Shown: positions 16,977 through 27,307 of the stretch, piece after piece
Layout: each line of letters opens with the position of its first letter
Position numbering within the stretch: the stretch's first letter is position 1
Assembly (NCBI RefSeq): GCF_004353905.1
Contig: NZ_SMOD01000009.1
Coordinates: forward strand, 150,957 to 214,956
DNA: 64,000 bases
Reading direction: 5' to 3'
Source of the DNA: Paraburkholderia guartelaensis
GTDB lineage: Bacteria > Pseudomonadota > Gammaproteobacteria > Burkholderiales > Burkholderiaceae
Position numbers and translations under genes: made by a program
Notes under the pieces: generated by a model
The model's input: the letters and a program-made list of their open reading frames with translations, nothing else
Told to the model about the DNA's origin: nothing
Databases searched by the model: none

Positions 16977-17081
16977 ACCGCTTCACCCCGCGCCGCAGCG
17001 CGCGGCCGCGCATTGCACCCTTGCTGCCCGCGCACGGCGGCAGGGGCAAGCGCATTCCTTTGCGGCTTTCAACGGGTGCCT

Positions 17082-17624
17082 ATGGCGACAAAGAGTGTGG
17101 TGCAGGAGGTAAAGGAGATCGCGCTCGCGATTGAGTTGATCGAACTGGGCGCGCGTCTGCAACTGCTCGAAGCGGAGACCTCGCTCTCTCGCGACCGGCT
17201 CATCCGGCTTTACAAGGAAGTGAAGGGCGAATCGCCGCCCAAGGGCATGCTGCCGTTTTCGACCGACTGGTTCATGACCTGGCAGCCCAACGTCCATTCC
17301 TCGCTGTTCTACAACACGTTCATGTTCATGAGCCGTCACGCGCGCTGCGAGCCGATCCACGCGATCGTGAAGAGCTACCGGCTCTATCTCGAGCATCTGC
17401 GCCTGCACGACGAAACGCCCGCGCTCAGCCTCACCCGCGCCTGGACGCTCGTGCGCTATTTCACATCGGGCCTCTTGCAGATGACGCCGTGCAGCCGCTG
17501 CGGCGGCCGCTACGTCGCTCACGCGCACGACCCGCAACGCGGCTTCGTCTGCGGGCTGTGCCAGCCGCCCTCGCGGGCGGGCCGCACGCGGCGCAGCGCA
17601 CTTGCGTCGCAGATCGCCGCATGA
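17082..17624 (+). CDS. flhC: Flagellar transcriptional activator FlhC
   Basis: The 180-residue DNA-binding partner of FlhD starts MATKSVVQEVKEIALAIELI. It carries the FlhC zinc site as two Cys pairs, CSRC (residues about 139-142) and CGLC (about 159-162). The C-terminal tail is Arg-rich. The start at 17082 matches the family; a longer frame from 17013 lacks similarity. It lies 105 bp after flhD. Confidence 0.97.
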   Translation: MATKSVVQEVKEIALAIELIELGARLQLLEAETSLSRDRLIRLYKEVKGESPPKGMLPFSTDWFMTWQPNVHSSLFYNTFMFMSRHARCEPIHAIVKSYRLYLEHLRLHDETPALSLTRAWTLVRYFTSGLLQMTPCSRCGGRYVAHAHDPQRGFVCGLCQPPSRAGRTRRSALASQIAA

Positions 17625-17986
17625 GGCAAATCGACGCGGCTTGACGCTGTTTGGCGCCGCGTGCCGCTCTCCATGCAGGCCGGGACTCCGGATAAACCCG
17701 GCCCGGCCCCGCCGCAGAGGCCGCGCGGCCCGCCGGACGGCGCCTGCCGCAGCGGGGCCGCATCGTCACACGTAGTCGCAGGCACGACCTGCAACCCCTT
17801 CCCGCGCGGCTTTGCGAACCGGCCCCAGATTCATCCGGCATGTCGACGTCTGGCAGACGGCAGACGCCCGGCCGGCTTACGATCCGCGCCCATTCAAACC
17901 CAAAGTTTTTCGCGCCGTTGCCGTAAACCCAGCTAAGGGCGCGGGCCGACGGCGGTTCGCGGCGCATTTCTAGTGAGGACCCGGCA
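17625..17986. other. Intergenic region flhC-motA
   Basis: This 362-bp gap is GC-rich and contains no supported gene. Its downstream end holds the sigma-28 promoter of motA. A GGCCGCGCGGCC palindrome near 17718-17729 could be part of an flhC terminator, but no T-run follows. Confidence 0.6.
17901..17927 (+). promoter_or_regulatory. Sigma-28 (FliA) promoter of the motAB-che operon
   Basis: CAAAGTTT (17901-17908) and GCCGTAAA (17920-17927) are 11 bp apart, close to the FliA consensus in both elements. It would start transcription about 50 nt before motA and put the stator and chemotaxis genes under late flagellar control. Confidence 0.85.
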
Positions 17987-18847
17987 GTGCTGATTATCGT
18001 TGGAACCCTCTTGACGATCCTTTGCGTCTTCGGCGGCTATGCACTCGAGGGCGGTCATCTGGCCGCGCTCATGCAGCCGATGGAACTGCTCATGATCGGT
18101 GGTGCTGGCGTCGGCGCGTTCATCCTCGGCAACGGCATCAAGACCATCAAGGCCACCTTGCGCGTGCTTCCCACGCTGTTCAAGGGCGCCAAATACAACA
18201 AGGACGTGTACATGGAGCTGCTCGCGCTGCTCTATGTCCTGCTCGCGAAGGCGCGAAAGGAAGGCACGCTCACGCTCGAAGCGGATATCGACGATCCGCA
18301 GAAGAGCCCGATCTTCACGCAGTATCCGAAGATCCTGGCAGACCACCACATCGTCGAATTCCTTACCGACTACCTGCGTCTCATGGTGGGCGGCAACATG
18401 AACGCCTTCGAGATCGAAAGCCTCATGGACGAGGAAATCGAAACGCACCACGCCGAAGGCGAGGCGCCCGCCCATGCACTCGCGAAGGTGGGCGACGCGA
18501 TGCCGGCGTTCGGTATCGTCGCGGCGGTGATGGGCGTGGTTCACACCATGGCGTCCGCCGACAAGCCGCCCGCAGTGCTCGGCGAGATGATCGCCCAGGC
18601 GCTGGTCGGCACCTTCCTCGGCATTCTGCTTTCGTACGGCCTGATCGGTCCGCTCTCGAGCCTCGCGGAGCAGCGCGTGACCGAGTCGACCAAGATGTTC
18701 CAGTGCATCAAGGTGACGATCCTCGCGAGCCTGAACGGCTATGCGCCGGCGATTGCCGTGGAGTTCGGCCGCAAGGTGCTGTTCTCGACCGAGCGTCCGT
18801 CGTTCACGGAACTCGAAGAGCACGTGCGCCGCGTGAAGGCGAAGTAA
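17987..18847 (+). CDS. motA: Flagellar motor stator protein MotA
   Basis: MotA is the proton-channel stator subunit that pushes on FliG. The 286-residue product has four membrane segments (first at MLIIVGTLLTILCVFGGYAL; third and fourth around residues 170-225). It keeps the conserved proline region (MPAFGIVAAVMGVVHTMAS) and the cytoplasmic charged loop (residues about 60-160). The start codon is GTG. motB follows after 10 bp, and a sigma-28 promoter lies upstream. Confidence 0.97.
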   Translation: MLIIVGTLLTILCVFGGYALEGGHLAALMQPMELLMIGGAGVGAFILGNGIKTIKATLRVLPTLFKGAKYNKDVYMELLALLYVLLAKARKEGTLTLEADIDDPQKSPIFTQYPKILADHHIVEFLTDYLRLMVGGNMNAFEIESLMDEEIETHHAEGEAPAHALAKVGDAMPAFGIVAAVMGVVHTMASADKPPAVLGEMIAQALVGTFLGILLSYGLIGPLSSLAEQRVTESTKMFQCIKVTILASLNGYAPAIAVEFGRKVLFSTERPSFTELEEHVRRVKAK

Positions 18848-18857
18848 GGGACGGCCC

Positions 18858-19934
18858 ATGAGCAACAACAAGGACCGCGCAATCGTCGTCAAGCGCGCCG
18901 CGCCGAAGAAGGCCGGCCATCATGGCGGCGCATGGAAGCTCGCCTACGCGGACTTCATGACCGCGATGATGGCGTTCTTCCTGCTGATGTGGCTGCTCTC
19001 GTCGGCTTCGACGGTGCAGTTGAAGGGCATCGCCGACTACTTCAACCAGCCGATGAAGATCACGCTCTGGGGCGGCGATCGCAGCGCGGAAGACTCGAGC
19101 ATCCTGAAGGGCGGCGGCCGTGACATCTCTTCGCAGGACCAGGGCGTCACGCGTCGCAGCGACGGCGCGACCGAGCGCTCGGAGCGCAACCAGTCGAAGC
19201 ACAACGACGACGACGCCACGAAGCAGCTCGAAGGCTCGCTCGAACGCAAGGAGCAGGTGCGCCTGCACGACCTGCAAGTGAAGCTGATGGCGGCGATCGA
19301 GGCGAACCCGGTGCTGCGCCAGTTCAAGCAGCAGATCCGCATCGACTCCACGCTGCAAGGCCTGCGCATCGAGATCGTCGACTCGCAGAAGCGCCCGATG
19401 TTCGCAACGGCGCGCGACGTGGTCGAGCCGTACATGCGCGACATCCTGCAGGCGATCGGCAAGACGCTCAACGACGTGCCCAACCGCATCGTCGTGCAGG
19501 GCCACACCGACGCCGTGCCCTACGCGGGCGGCGAGAAGGGCTATAGCAACTGGGAGCTTTCCGCCGACCGCGCGAATGCTTCGCGCCGCGAGCTGATCGC
19601 GGGCGGCATGGACGAATCGAAGGTGTTGCGCGTGCTCGGTCTCGCTTCCACGCAGAACCTGAACAAGGCCGATCCGCTCGACCCGGAGAATCGCCGCATC
19701 AGCATCATCGTATTGAACAAGAAGTCCGAAGACGCGCTCATGCACGACGACTCGACCACCACGACGCTCTCCGACGACGCGGCGGGCTCGGGCAAGAGCC
19801 TACCCGCGCTCACGCCGGACGCCGGCATGGGTCGGGTGGCGCCGGCGCCGGTCGCGATCGCGCCGAAGGTGGCAACGACGGTGGCGCCGGCGGGACCGGC
19901 AGTTGCCCCAGCCGTCGCGCCGGCAGCGCAATGA
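18858..19934 (+). CDS. motB: Flagellar motor stator protein MotB
   Basis: MotB anchors the stator to peptidoglycan. The 358-residue protein has one N-terminal membrane helix with the proton-carrying aspartate (Asp32 in YADFMTAMMAFFLLMW) and the KKAGHHGGAWK lead-in. Its OmpA-like domain binds peptidoglycan (VVQGHTDAVPY, NWELSADRANASRREL, ENRRISIIV). A long linker rich in Asp, Glu and Lys separates them, and the C-terminal tail is Ala/Pro/Val-rich. It is co-transcribed with motA and the che genes. Confidence 0.97.
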   Translation: MSNNKDRAIVVKRAAPKKAGHHGGAWKLAYADFMTAMMAFFLLMWLLSSASTVQLKGIADYFNQPMKITLWGGDRSAEDSSILKGGGRDISSQDQGVTRRSDGATERSERNQSKHNDDDATKQLEGSLERKEQVRLHDLQVKLMAAIEANPVLRQFKQQIRIDSTLQGLRIEIVDSQKRPMFATARDVVEPYMRDILQAIGKTLNDVPNRIVVQGHTDAVPYAGGEKGYSNWELSADRANASRRELIAGGMDESKVLRVLGLASTQNLNKADPLDPENRRISIIVLNKKSEDALMHDDSTTTTLSDDAAGSGKSLPALTPDAGMGRVAPAPVAIAPKVATTVAPAGPAVAPAVAPAAQ

Positions 19935-19947
19935 CAACGAGGAACGG

Positions 19948-20322
19948 ATGATCAGGAACATTCTGGCGATCGACGATTCGGTGTCCATGCGGGAGATCCT
20001 GCAGGCGGCGCTCGGCTCGGCAGGCTACGAAGTGACGGTGGCGAGCGACGGCGAAGAAGGGCTCGAGCATGCGCTCGCCCAGCGCTTCGATCTCGTGCTC
20101 ACCGACCTTTACATGCCGCGCATGGGCGGGCTCGACCTGATCAAGCAGTTGAGGGCGAATCCTTCGTACTTCGAAACGCCCATCCTCGTGTTGACCACGG
20201 AATCGGACGAAGGCTTCAAGGCAGCCGTACGCGACGCAGGCGCGACCGGCTGGATCGAAAAACCGGTGGACCCCGAGCTGCTCGTCGATCTGGCGAGCGC
20301 ACTCGGCGAGGCCCACCCTTGA
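19948..20322 (+). CDS. cheY1: CheY-like single-domain response regulator (first copy)
   Basis: This 124-residue receiver domain has the acidic pair Asp9/Asp10, the phosphorylated Asp53 (LVLTDLYMP), Thr83 or Thr84 (LVLTTESDE) and Lys105 (IEKPVD). It lacks a DNA-binding domain. It lies 13 bp after motB and 57 bp before cheA. It is less like E. coli CheY than the second copy near cheZ, so it may be an accessory regulator or a phosphate sink. The short start at 19948 gives a standard N-terminus and follows GAGGAAC. Confidence 0.9.
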   Translation: MIRNILAIDDSVSMREILQAALGSAGYEVTVASDGEEGLEHALAQRFDLVLTDLYMPRMGGLDLIKQLRANPSYFETPILVLTTESDEGFKAAVRDAGATGWIEKPVDPELLVDLASALGEAHP

Positions 20323-20379
20323 GGTGCCGCGCGGCGAACGACCAGGCACCCCCCAGGCAATTAACGCGGTGAAAGAGCA

Positions 20380-22662
20380 ATGACTCTCGACATCACTCAG
20401 TTCTATCAGACGTTTTTCGACGAGGCGGACGAGCTGCTCGCGCAGATGGAGCAGCTTCTCCTGAACCTGAACGTTGGTCGCCCGGATCCCGAGGATCTGG
20501 CGGCGATCTTCCGCGCGGCGCACTCGATCAAGGGTGGCGCGGCGACGTTCGGCTTCACGGCCTTGACCGAGACGACCCACATTCTCGAATCGCTGCTCGA
20601 CCGCGCTCGCAACAACGAGCTCGTGCTGCGCAAGGACATGATCGACACGTTCCTCGAAACTAAGGACGTGCTTTCCGACCAGCTCGGCGCCTACCGCGCG
20701 AGCGCCGAGCCCGATGCGCAGGCAGCTGCTGCCGTGCGCACGAAGCTCGAGCGCCTCTATGCGGAAAGCCGCGGCGTACCCGCGTCCGCGCCTGAACCCG
20801 CTCCGGCGCCGGCCCCCGCGCCCGCGCCGGCCCCGCAGGCGAGCGCAGGCGACTCGGAAGAAGATCTCGAAGCCGCTTTCGAAATGCACAGCACGCTGGC
20901 GGCTGCAGGCTCGGGCGCGCCCGAGCACGTCGTGAGCGAGGCGATCGATGCGGCAGCCGCGGCGCCCGCGGCAGGCGGTGAAGCCGCAGCGGAAGGTCCG
21001 CACCTGCGCGTCACGCTGCGCGCCGTCGACGCGAAGGACCAGGAACTGCTCGTCGAAGAGCTTGGCAACCTCGGCCGCATTCTCGGCCAGGTGAAGACCG
21101 GCGACGACCTCACGCTGTGGCTCGAAACCGATGTCACCTCCGACGACATCATCGCGGTGTGCTGCTTCGTGATCGACGAGAAACAGATTTCGATCGGCCG
21201 TGGCGCTGCGCCCCAAGGCGACGCGCAACCGGCCGCGGCCGCAGCGCCTGCCGCCGCACCGGCCGCGCCGCCGGCAGCACCGGCTGCGCCCGTCGCCGTC
21301 GCGCCTGCGCCGGTTGCGAGCGCACCGGTCGCGCCGCCCGCTGTGCACGCCGAACACGAAATGCCGCGCCCGCCCGCGAGCGCACCGGCGCCCGCGCAAA
21401 CCGAAGGCGAGCGCAAGGCGCGACCGGCCGCAGCCGCTGCATCGGCGGAAGGCAGCTCGATTCGCGTGGGCGTCGAAAAGGTCGACCAGCTGATCAACCT
21501 CGTGGGCGAACTCGTCATTACGCAGGCCATGCTGGCGGAAACCACCAGCACGTTCGACCCGGCGCTGCACGACCGCCTCTACAACGGCATGGCGCAGCTC
21601 GAGCGCAACGCGCGCGACCTGCAGGAAGCGGTGATGTCGATCCGCATGATGCCGATGGACTACGTCTTCAGCCGCTTCCCGCGTCTCGTGCGCGATCTCG
21701 CGGCGAAGCTCGGAAAGGAAGTCGAGCTTGTCACCTTCGGTCAGGCGACCGAACTCGACAAGAGCCTGATCGAGCGCATCATCGACCCGCTCACCCACCT
21801 CGTGCGCAACTCGCTCGACCACGGCATCGAAACCGTGGAAGCGCGCCGCGCCGCGGGCAAGGACGCCACGGGCCAGCTCGTGCTCTCCGCCGCGCACCAT
21901 GGCGGCAACATCGTGATCGAGGTGAGCGACGACGGCGCGGGCCTGCGCCGCGACAAGATTCTCGCCAAGGCAATCAAGCAGGGCATGCAGGTCAGCGACA
22001 GCATGTCCGACGACGAGGTCTGGAACCTCATTTTCCTGCCGGGCTTCTCGACGGCCGAACAGGTGACCGACGTGTCGGGCCGCGGCGTGGGCATGGACGT
22101 GGTCAAGCGCAACATCCAGGCGATGGGCGGCCACGTGGAAATCACCTCGCACGCGGGCAAGGGCAGCACCACGCGCATCGTGCTGCCGCTCACGCTGGCG
22201 ATTCTCGACGGCATGTCGGTGAAGGTGGGTAGCGAGATCTTCATCCTGCCGCTGAATTTCGTGATGGAGTCGCTGCAGCCGCGCCACGAAGACATCTACA
22301 CGGTCACTAACGGCGACCGCGTGGTGCGCGTGCGCGGCGAATACCTGCCGCTCGTCGCGCTCCATAGCGCGTTCAACGTGGAAGGCGCGCGCACGGACCC
22401 GACGCAGGGCATCGTCACGATCATGGAAACCGAAGGCCGTCGCTTCGCCATGCTGATCGACGAACTGGTCGGCCAGCAGCAGGTCGTGGTGAAGAACCTC
22501 GAAACGAACTACCGCAAGGTGCACGGCATTTCGGCGGCGACCATCCTCGGCGACGGCAGCGTCGCGCTGATCGTCGACGTGGCCGCGCTCAATCGCGAGA
22601 CGCGCGCCACACACGGCGTGAGCGCCAGCGCAAATTCGGGTGCGTTCGCCGAATTCGCGTAA
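20380..22662 (+). CDS. cheA: Chemotaxis histidine kinase CheA
   Basis: The 760-residue kinase has an N-terminal HPt domain with the phosphorylated His48 (AAHSIKGGAATFG), a P2-like domain (about 205-270), the dimerization helix region (VEKVDQLINLVGELV), the HATPase domain with N-box HLVRNSLDHGIE, and a CheW-like C-terminus. The linkers before and after P2 are unusually rich in Ala and Pro (an AP-repeat near residue 137). It receives receptor signals and phosphorylates CheY and CheB. It is in one operon with cheY1 and cheW. Confidence 0.98.
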   Translation: MTLDITQFYQTFFDEADELLAQMEQLLLNLNVGRPDPEDLAAIFRAAHSIKGGAATFGFTALTETTHILESLLDRARNNELVLRKDMIDTFLETKDVLSDQLGAYRASAEPDAQAAAAVRTKLERLYAESRGVPASAPEPAPAPAPAPAPAPQASAGDSEEDLEAAFEMHSTLAAAGSGAPEHVVSEAIDAAAAAPAAGGEAAAEGPHLRVTLRAVDAKDQELLVEELGNLGRILGQVKTGDDLTLWLETDVTSDDIIAVCCFVIDEKQISIGRGAAPQGDAQPAAAAAPAAAPAAPPAAPAAPVAVAPAPVASAPVAPPAVHAEHEMPRPPASAPAPAQTEGERKARPAAAAASAEGSSIRVGVEKVDQLINLVGELVITQAMLAETTSTFDPALHDRLYNGMAQLERNARDLQEAVMSIRMMPMDYVFSRFPRLVRDLAAKLGKEVELVTFGQATELDKSLIERIIDPLTHLVRNSLDHGIETVEARRAAGKDATGQLVLSAAHHGGNIVIEVSDDGAGLRRDKILAKAIKQGMQVSDSMSDDEVWNLIFLPGFSTAEQVTDVSGRGVGMDVVKRNIQAMGGHVEITSHAGKGSTTRIVLPLTLAILDGMSVKVGSEIFILPLNFVMESLQPRHEDIYTVTNGDRVVRVRGEYLPLVALHSAFNVEGARTDPTQGIVTIMETEGRRFAMLIDELVGQQQVVVKNLETNYRKVHGISAATILGDGSVALIVDVAALNRETRATHGVSASANSGAFAEFA

Positions 22663-22719
22663 TCGTTATGAAGTCCGGACGCACTCAACCAATCATCTCC
22701 CAACCGTTCAGGGGCTAAC

Positions 22720-23256
22720 GTGGCAGAAGTCCAATCGATTCAAGGCAACGGCGCGCACGGCGCGATTGCCGGCGCGCAACGCCGCGACGCGCTGCAGGCC
22801 GACGCAGGCGGCCAGGAATTCCTCGTCTTCACCCTCGGCGCGGAAGAGTACGGCATCGACATCCTGAAGGTGCAGGAAATCCGCGGCTACGACAGCGTGA
22901 CGCGCATCGCGAACGCGCCCGATTTCATCAAGGGCGTGATCAACCTGCGCGGCATCATCGTGCCGATCGTCGACATGCGCATCAAGTTCCATCTGGGCCG
23001 CGTCGAATACGACCACCAGACGGTCGTCATCATCCTGAACGTCGCGCATCGCGTGGTCGGCATGGTGGTGGACGGCGTCTCGGACGTGCTCACGCTGCAG
23101 ATGGAGCAGATCATGCCGGCGCCCGAATTCGGCGCGACGCTCACGACCGAGTACCTCACGGGCCTCGGCACCGTGGAAGGTCGCATGCTCATCCTGATGG
23201 ACATCGAAAAACTGATGACGAGCCGCGAAATGGCTCTGATCGAGGCGCTGGTCTAA
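22720..23256 (+). CDS. cheW: Chemotaxis coupling protein CheW
   Basis: The 178-residue coupler links receptors to CheA. It shows the family motifs [37 protein letters not shown] and a [11 protein letters not shown] segment. About 24 extra residues precede the conserved domain. The start is GTG at 22720, behind AGGGG. Confidence 0.97.
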   Translation: MAEVQSIQGNGAHGAIAGAQRRDALQADAGGQEFLVFTLGAEEYGIDILKVQEIRGYDSVTRIANAPDFIKGVINLRGIIVPIVDMRIKFHLGRVEYDHQTVVIILNVAHRVVGMVVDGVSDVLTLQMEQIMPAPEFGATLTTEYLTGLGTVEGRMLILMDIEKLMTSREMALIEALV

Positions 23257-23445
23257 CGCGCCGAGAGTTAAACCGGGGGGCCGCGAGGCCAGCGTGAGAG
23301 AGAGCGGAAAGCCGCCGCTAAAGAGCGGCAAGCCGCCTTCGTTTTCGCGCGCGCTTCGTGCAGGGTCCCGGGCGTCGCCGTGCCTATGCCGGCCGCGCCT
23401 GACCGCGTAGCCCACCCCGATTCGCACAGGACAGGAGCAAACGAG

Positions 23446-25305
23446 ATGCTGCAAAGATGGTCGATCCGCACGACGCTCACGGGCGTCGGGGTCATTCTGG
23501 TTGCGCTGACCGTGCTGGTCGGCGCACTCGGGCTCGTCGCTCTCGGGCGTGCGAGCGATGCGTTCACCGAGATCGTGCGAGGCGATCTCGTGGCGATGCA
23601 TGCGCTGAACGACGCGTCGTCGTATCTGCTGCGCACGCGCGTCGCAGTCGACCGCGCCAGCGCGCTCACGGCAGCCGGCCAGGCCGACGACGCGAAGAAG
23701 GTGATCGATCGCGCCCAGGAGTTGCTCGGCAAATCCAACGAAGCCTGGCAAGCGTTCCAGAACGCGCCGAAGGGCGGTCTCGACGCCGCCGCGCTCGACG
23801 CGCTCGCGGCCAAGCGCGCCACGCTCATGCAAGACGGCGTGCAGCCCGAATTTGCGGCCTTGCGCGCAAACGATCAACCGGCCTATCACGCCATCGCCGA
23901 CACGAAGATCAGCCCGATGTTCGTCGACTACGACAACGTCGCCGGTCCGCTCGCGCAGGCCCTGGAAGACAGCGCACAGGCTCGCGAAGCTGGTGCGCAC
24001 GACAAGATCGCCGTCATGCGCATCGCGATTGGCGCGGCGATCGCCGTCGCGCTCGTGCTCGTGGTGGTGATCCGCTTCGCCATGCGCGGCCTCATCGTGC
24101 AGCCGCTCGAGGACGCCGTGACGTGCTTCGAGCGCATCGCGCACGGCGATCTCACGCAGCCGGTCACGGTCTACAGCGACAACGAGATCGGGCGTCTGTT
24201 CAGCGGAATCAAGCGCATGCAGGAAAGCCTCGTCACGCTCGTGAGCGCGGTGCATACGGGCGCAAGCTCGATCGACGTGGGCGCGCGCGAGATCGCCATG
24301 GGCAACACCGATCTCTCGCAGCGCACCGAGCAGCAGGCCGCTTCGCTGCAGGAAACGGCGTCGAGCATGGAGCAGCTCACCGGCACCGTGCGCCAGAACG
24401 CCGAGAACGCGCGCCAGGCGAGCCAGCTGGCCGTCAACGCCTCGGATATCGCGACGCGCGGTGGCGAGGTGGTGGGCGAAGTCGTGAACACGATGCAGGG
24501 CATCGCGGCGAGTTCGGCGAAGGTCGTGGACATCATCAGCGTGATCGAAGGCATCGCGTTCCAGACCAACATTCTTGCGCTCAACGCGGCCGTGGAAGCG
24601 GCGCGCGCGGGCGAGCAGGGCCGCGGCTTCGCGGTGGTGGCCGGCGAAGTGCGCAGCCTCGCGCAGCGCAGCGCCAGCGCGGCGAAGGAAATCAAGGAAC
24701 TCATCAACGACTCGGCCGAGAAGGTGCAAAGCGGCTCGCAGCTCGTGGGCCGCGCAGGCTCGACGATGGAAGAAATCCTTCAGGCCGTGCGTCGCGTGAC
24801 CGACATCATGGGTGAGATCAGCGCGGCGTCCGAGGAGCAGTCGGGCGGCATCGAGCAGGTCAACCGCGCCGTCACGCAGATGGACACCGTCACGCAGCAG
24901 AACGCGGCGCTGGTGGAACAGGCGGCCGCTGCGGCAGCGTCGCTCGAAGAGCAGACGCGCCAGCTGCAGAACGTGCTCGGCACGTGGACGACGGGTAGTG
25001 CAGCGGCGCGCAGCGTGGGTGCAGGTCCGGCTCACGTGAGCGCTGTCACGCCGGGCGCCGCGAAACGCACGACGCCGTCTTCGGCTTCGGCGGGGACGAA
25101 GGCCGCGGTGACGGCAACGTCGTCGTCGGTCGCGACCTCGGCGGCATCGGCGGACACCGCGAAGCCTGCGGCCAGGCCCGCGGCGCAACCGGCAAGCAAG
25201 GCGGCGGCAAAACCGGCAGCCAGGCCGGCCGCGCCTGCGCGCGCCGAGACGCATGTGAGCACGGCGGCATCCGCTTCGGACGATTCGGACTGGGAAACGT
25301 TCTGA
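23446..25305 (+). CDS. Methyl-accepting chemotaxis protein (Tar/Tsr type)
   Basis: The 619-residue receptor has a first membrane helix (residues about 10-33), a periplasmic four-helix ligand domain (about 35-190), a second membrane helix (about 190-212), HAMP, and the signalling hairpin tip ([20 protein letters not shown]). The Ala/Lys-rich C-terminal tail ends in DWETF, matching the tethering pentapeptide for CheR and CheB. The start at 23446 follows AGGAG at 7 nt. Ligand specificity cannot be read. It lies between cheW and cheR, as in enterics. Confidence 0.95.
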   Translation: MLQRWSIRTTLTGVGVILVALTVLVGALGLVALGRASDAFTEIVRGDLVAMHALNDASSYLLRTRVAVDRASALTAAGQADDAKKVIDRAQELLGKSNEAWQAFQNAPKGGLDAAALDALAAKRATLMQDGVQPEFAALRANDQPAYHAIADTKISPMFVDYDNVAGPLAQALEDSAQAREAGAHDKIAVMRIAIGAAIAVALVLVVVIRFAMRGLIVQPLEDAVTCFERIAHGDLTQPVTVYSDNEIGRLFSGIKRMQESLVTLVSAVHTGASSIDVGAREIAMGNTDLSQRTEQQAASLQETASSMEQLTGTVRQNAENARQASQLAVNASDIATRGGEVVGEVVNTMQGIAASSAKVVDIISVIEGIAFQTNILALNAAVEAARAGEQGRGFAVVAGEVRSLAQRSASAAKEIKELINDSAEKVQSGSQLVGRAGSTMEEILQAVRRVTDIMGEISAASEEQSGGIEQVNRAVTQMDTVTQQNAALVEQAAAAAASLEEQTRQLQNVLGTWTTGSAAARSVGAGPAHVSAVTPGAAKRTTPSSASAGTKAAVTATSSSVATSAASADTAKPAARPAAQPASKAAAKPAARPAAPARAETHVSTAASASDDSDWETF

Positions 25306-25533
25306 TCGAACGCGGCATAGAAGAGTAGTGAAGCACTGAACACGACGAGCAACTGCAATGCACATGAGCGCTACACAACGGCAAGACCTGCCGCGCCGGG
25401 CCCAAAAGCCCGCGCGCGCTGCGCAGGCCGCCCATGCGCCGCACGCATTGCAACCGGGCAGGCGCGGCGCGCAGCAGTCCTGCGCCGCGGTATCCCATGC
25501 AGTGGGCGGCGCGCAATGCGAAGGAGCATCAGC

Positions 25534-26469
25534 ATGAAAGCGCTGCGAAATACGCGCCAGGACGCCGGCGAGATGGGCGGCCCGGGCGTGGAGAGCAACC
25601 GCGATTTCGATTTCACTTCGGCGGACTTCGAGCGCATCCGCGCGCTCATTCACCGCCGCGCGGGCATCTCGCTCTCGGACCACAAGCGCGACATGGCGTA
25701 CAGCCGCCTCGCGCGGCGCTTGCGCACGCTCGGCATCGACAGTTTTCGCGAGTACCTCGACCAGCTCGAAGCACGCAACGACGCGACCGAGTGGGAAGCG
25801 TTCACGAACGCGCTCACCACGAACCTCACGGCGTTTTTCCGCGAGGCGCATCACTTCCCGATCCTTGCGGATTTCGTGAAGCGCCGGGGTTCGAATCCGG
25901 TATCGGTGTGGTGCTCGGCGGCCTCCACGGGCGAAGAGCCGTACTCGATCGCGATGACGCTCGTCGAAGCGCTGGGAGACCGCGCCGCGCGAGAGGCGCG
26001 CGTGCTCGCGACCGACCTCGATACCCAGGTGCTCGCCAAGGCCGACGCGGGCGTCTACTCCTTCGACCAGGTGAAGCATCTGTCGCCGGAGCGCCTCAAG
26101 CGCTTCTTCTTCAAGGGCACCGGCTCGCACTCGGGACTCGTGAAGGTGCGCCCGGAGCTGCGCGCGATGATCAAGTTCGAGCAGCTCAATCTCACCGACG
26201 CGGACTACGGCTTGCGCACGACGTTCGACGCGATCTTCTGCCGCAACGTGATGATCTATTTCGACAAGCCGACCCAGGCTCAGGTCCTCACGCGCTTCGA
26301 GCCGCTCATGAAGCCGGACGGCCTGCTGTTCGCCGGGCACTCGGAGAATTTCACCTACGTCACGCAGGCGTTCCGTCTGCGTGGCCAGACGGTGTACGAA
26401 CTCACGCGCGGCGCACAGGCCAATGCCGCGCCGCGCCGCGCGAACGACGCGATCGGAGTGCCCGCATGA
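25534..26469 (+). CDS. cheR: Chemotaxis protein methyltransferase CheR
   Basis: CheR methylates receptor glutamates with SAM. The product of 311 residues has the helical N-terminal domain ([20 protein letters not shown]) and the catalytic SAM domain with [24 protein letters not shown]-type sequence and [13 protein letters not shown]. The start at 25534 is preferred over the ATG-like codon at 25516 because AAGGAG lies 7 nt upstream. Its stop overlaps the cheD start by 4 nt (ATGA), so the two are translationally coupled. Confidence 0.97.
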   Translation: MKALRNTRQDAGEMGGPGVESNRDFDFTSADFERIRALIHRRAGISLSDHKRDMAYSRLARRLRTLGIDSFREYLDQLEARNDATEWEAFTNALTTNLTAFFREAHHFPILADFVKRRGSNPVSVWCSAASTGEEPYSIAMTLVEALGDRAAREARVLATDLDTQVLAKADAGVYSFDQVKHLSPERLKRFFFKGTGSHSGLVKVRPELRAMIKFEQLNLTDADYGLRTTFDAIFCRNVMIYFDKPTQAQVLTRFEPLMKPDGLLFAGHSENFTYVTQAFRLRGQTVYELTRGAQANAAPRRANDAIGVPA

Positions 26470-27302
26470 GTGCCCGCCTCCCGATCGCGACGAACCGCTA
26501 TTTCGACGCGCATTTCCAGCGCCCCGGCGTCAAGCTGCTGCCCAACGAGTTCTACACGACGGGCGAGGACATGGTGCTCGTCACCGTGCTCGGCTCGTGT
26601 GTGGCGGCCTGCATCCAGGACCGCACCGCGGGCATCGGCGGCATGAACCACTTCATGCTCCCCGACGACGGCGCGGACTCCGCCCACGCGCTCACTGGCG
26701 CGTCCGACGCGATGCGCTACGGCGCCTACGCGATGGAAGTGCTCATCAACGAGCTGATCAAGGCGGGCGGCCGTCGCGAGCGTTTCGAGGCCAAGGTGTT
26801 CGGCGGCGCTGCGGTGCTCGCGGGCATGACGACGATGAACATCGGCGACCGCAACGCTGCGTTCGTGCGCCGCTATCTCGCGACCGAGAACATCCGCATC
26901 GTCGCCGAGGACCTGCAAGGCGCGCATCCGCGCAAGGTGGCGTTCCTGCCGCGCACGGGCCAGGTGATGGTCAAGAAGCTGCGCCTGTCGCAGGACGCGA
27001 GCGTGGCCGAGCGCGAGCAGCAGCTCGCCGCGCAAACCCCCGAAGCGCGCGCCGAGAGGCTCGCGCGTGCACGGGCGCGCGTCGAGCTGTTCGGCGTCGG
27101 CAGCGCCGGGCGCGCGGGCCCGGGCGCCGCTGCGCCGGCTCATGTGGCCAATGCAGCAGCCAACGCGGCAGCTCAAGCGACCCAGATTTCCCAATCCCAG
27201 CCGCAGAGCGCGCGGCCTCGCATCGAGCTGTTTGGCTCGAGCGTGTCGTCCGCGCTGCGCGCATCCGGTCAAGACAACGCCAGGACAGTAGAGGAGGCGT
27301 GA
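26466..27302 (+). CDS. cheD: Chemoreceptor glutamine deamidase CheD, with extended tail
   Basis: CheD deamidates receptor glutamines and, in other bacteria, works with CheC. The catalytic Cys45 is in [11 protein letters not shown] and His62 in GGMNHFMLP. The family's conserved VFGGAAVL follows. The domain ends near residue 190; the remaining 90 residues are an Ala/Gln-rich tail containing two copies of an ELFG motif (RARVELFG near 205 and RPRIELFG near 252), which is unusual. The ATG overlaps the cheR stop; cheB starts about 5 nt after the stop. Confidence 0.95.
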   Translation: MSARLPIATNRYFDAHFQRPGVKLLPNEFYTTGEDMVLVTVLGSCVAACIQDRTAGIGGMNHFMLPDDGADSAHALTGASDAMRYGAYAMEVLINELIKAGGRRERFEAKVFGGAAVLAGMTTMNIGDRNAAFVRRYLATENIRIVAEDLQGAHPRKVAFLPRTGQVMVKKLRLSQDASVAEREQQLAAQTPEARAERLARARARVELFGVGSAGRAGPGAAAPAHVANAAANAAAQATQISQSQPQSARPRIELFGSSVSSALRASGQDNARTVEEA

Positions 27303-27307
27303 ACGCT

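Noticed and set aside
19810..22614. A 934-codon minus-strand frame opposite cheY1 and cheA
   Set aside because: Antisense to recognisable genes and without any motif.
22708..26340. A 1210-codon open frame on the minus strand opposite cheW, mcp and cheR
   Set aside because: It is antisense to well-identified chemotaxis genes, its sequence is Arg/His/Ala/Val-rich low-information, and it has no family motif. Such frames are common in GC-rich DNA.
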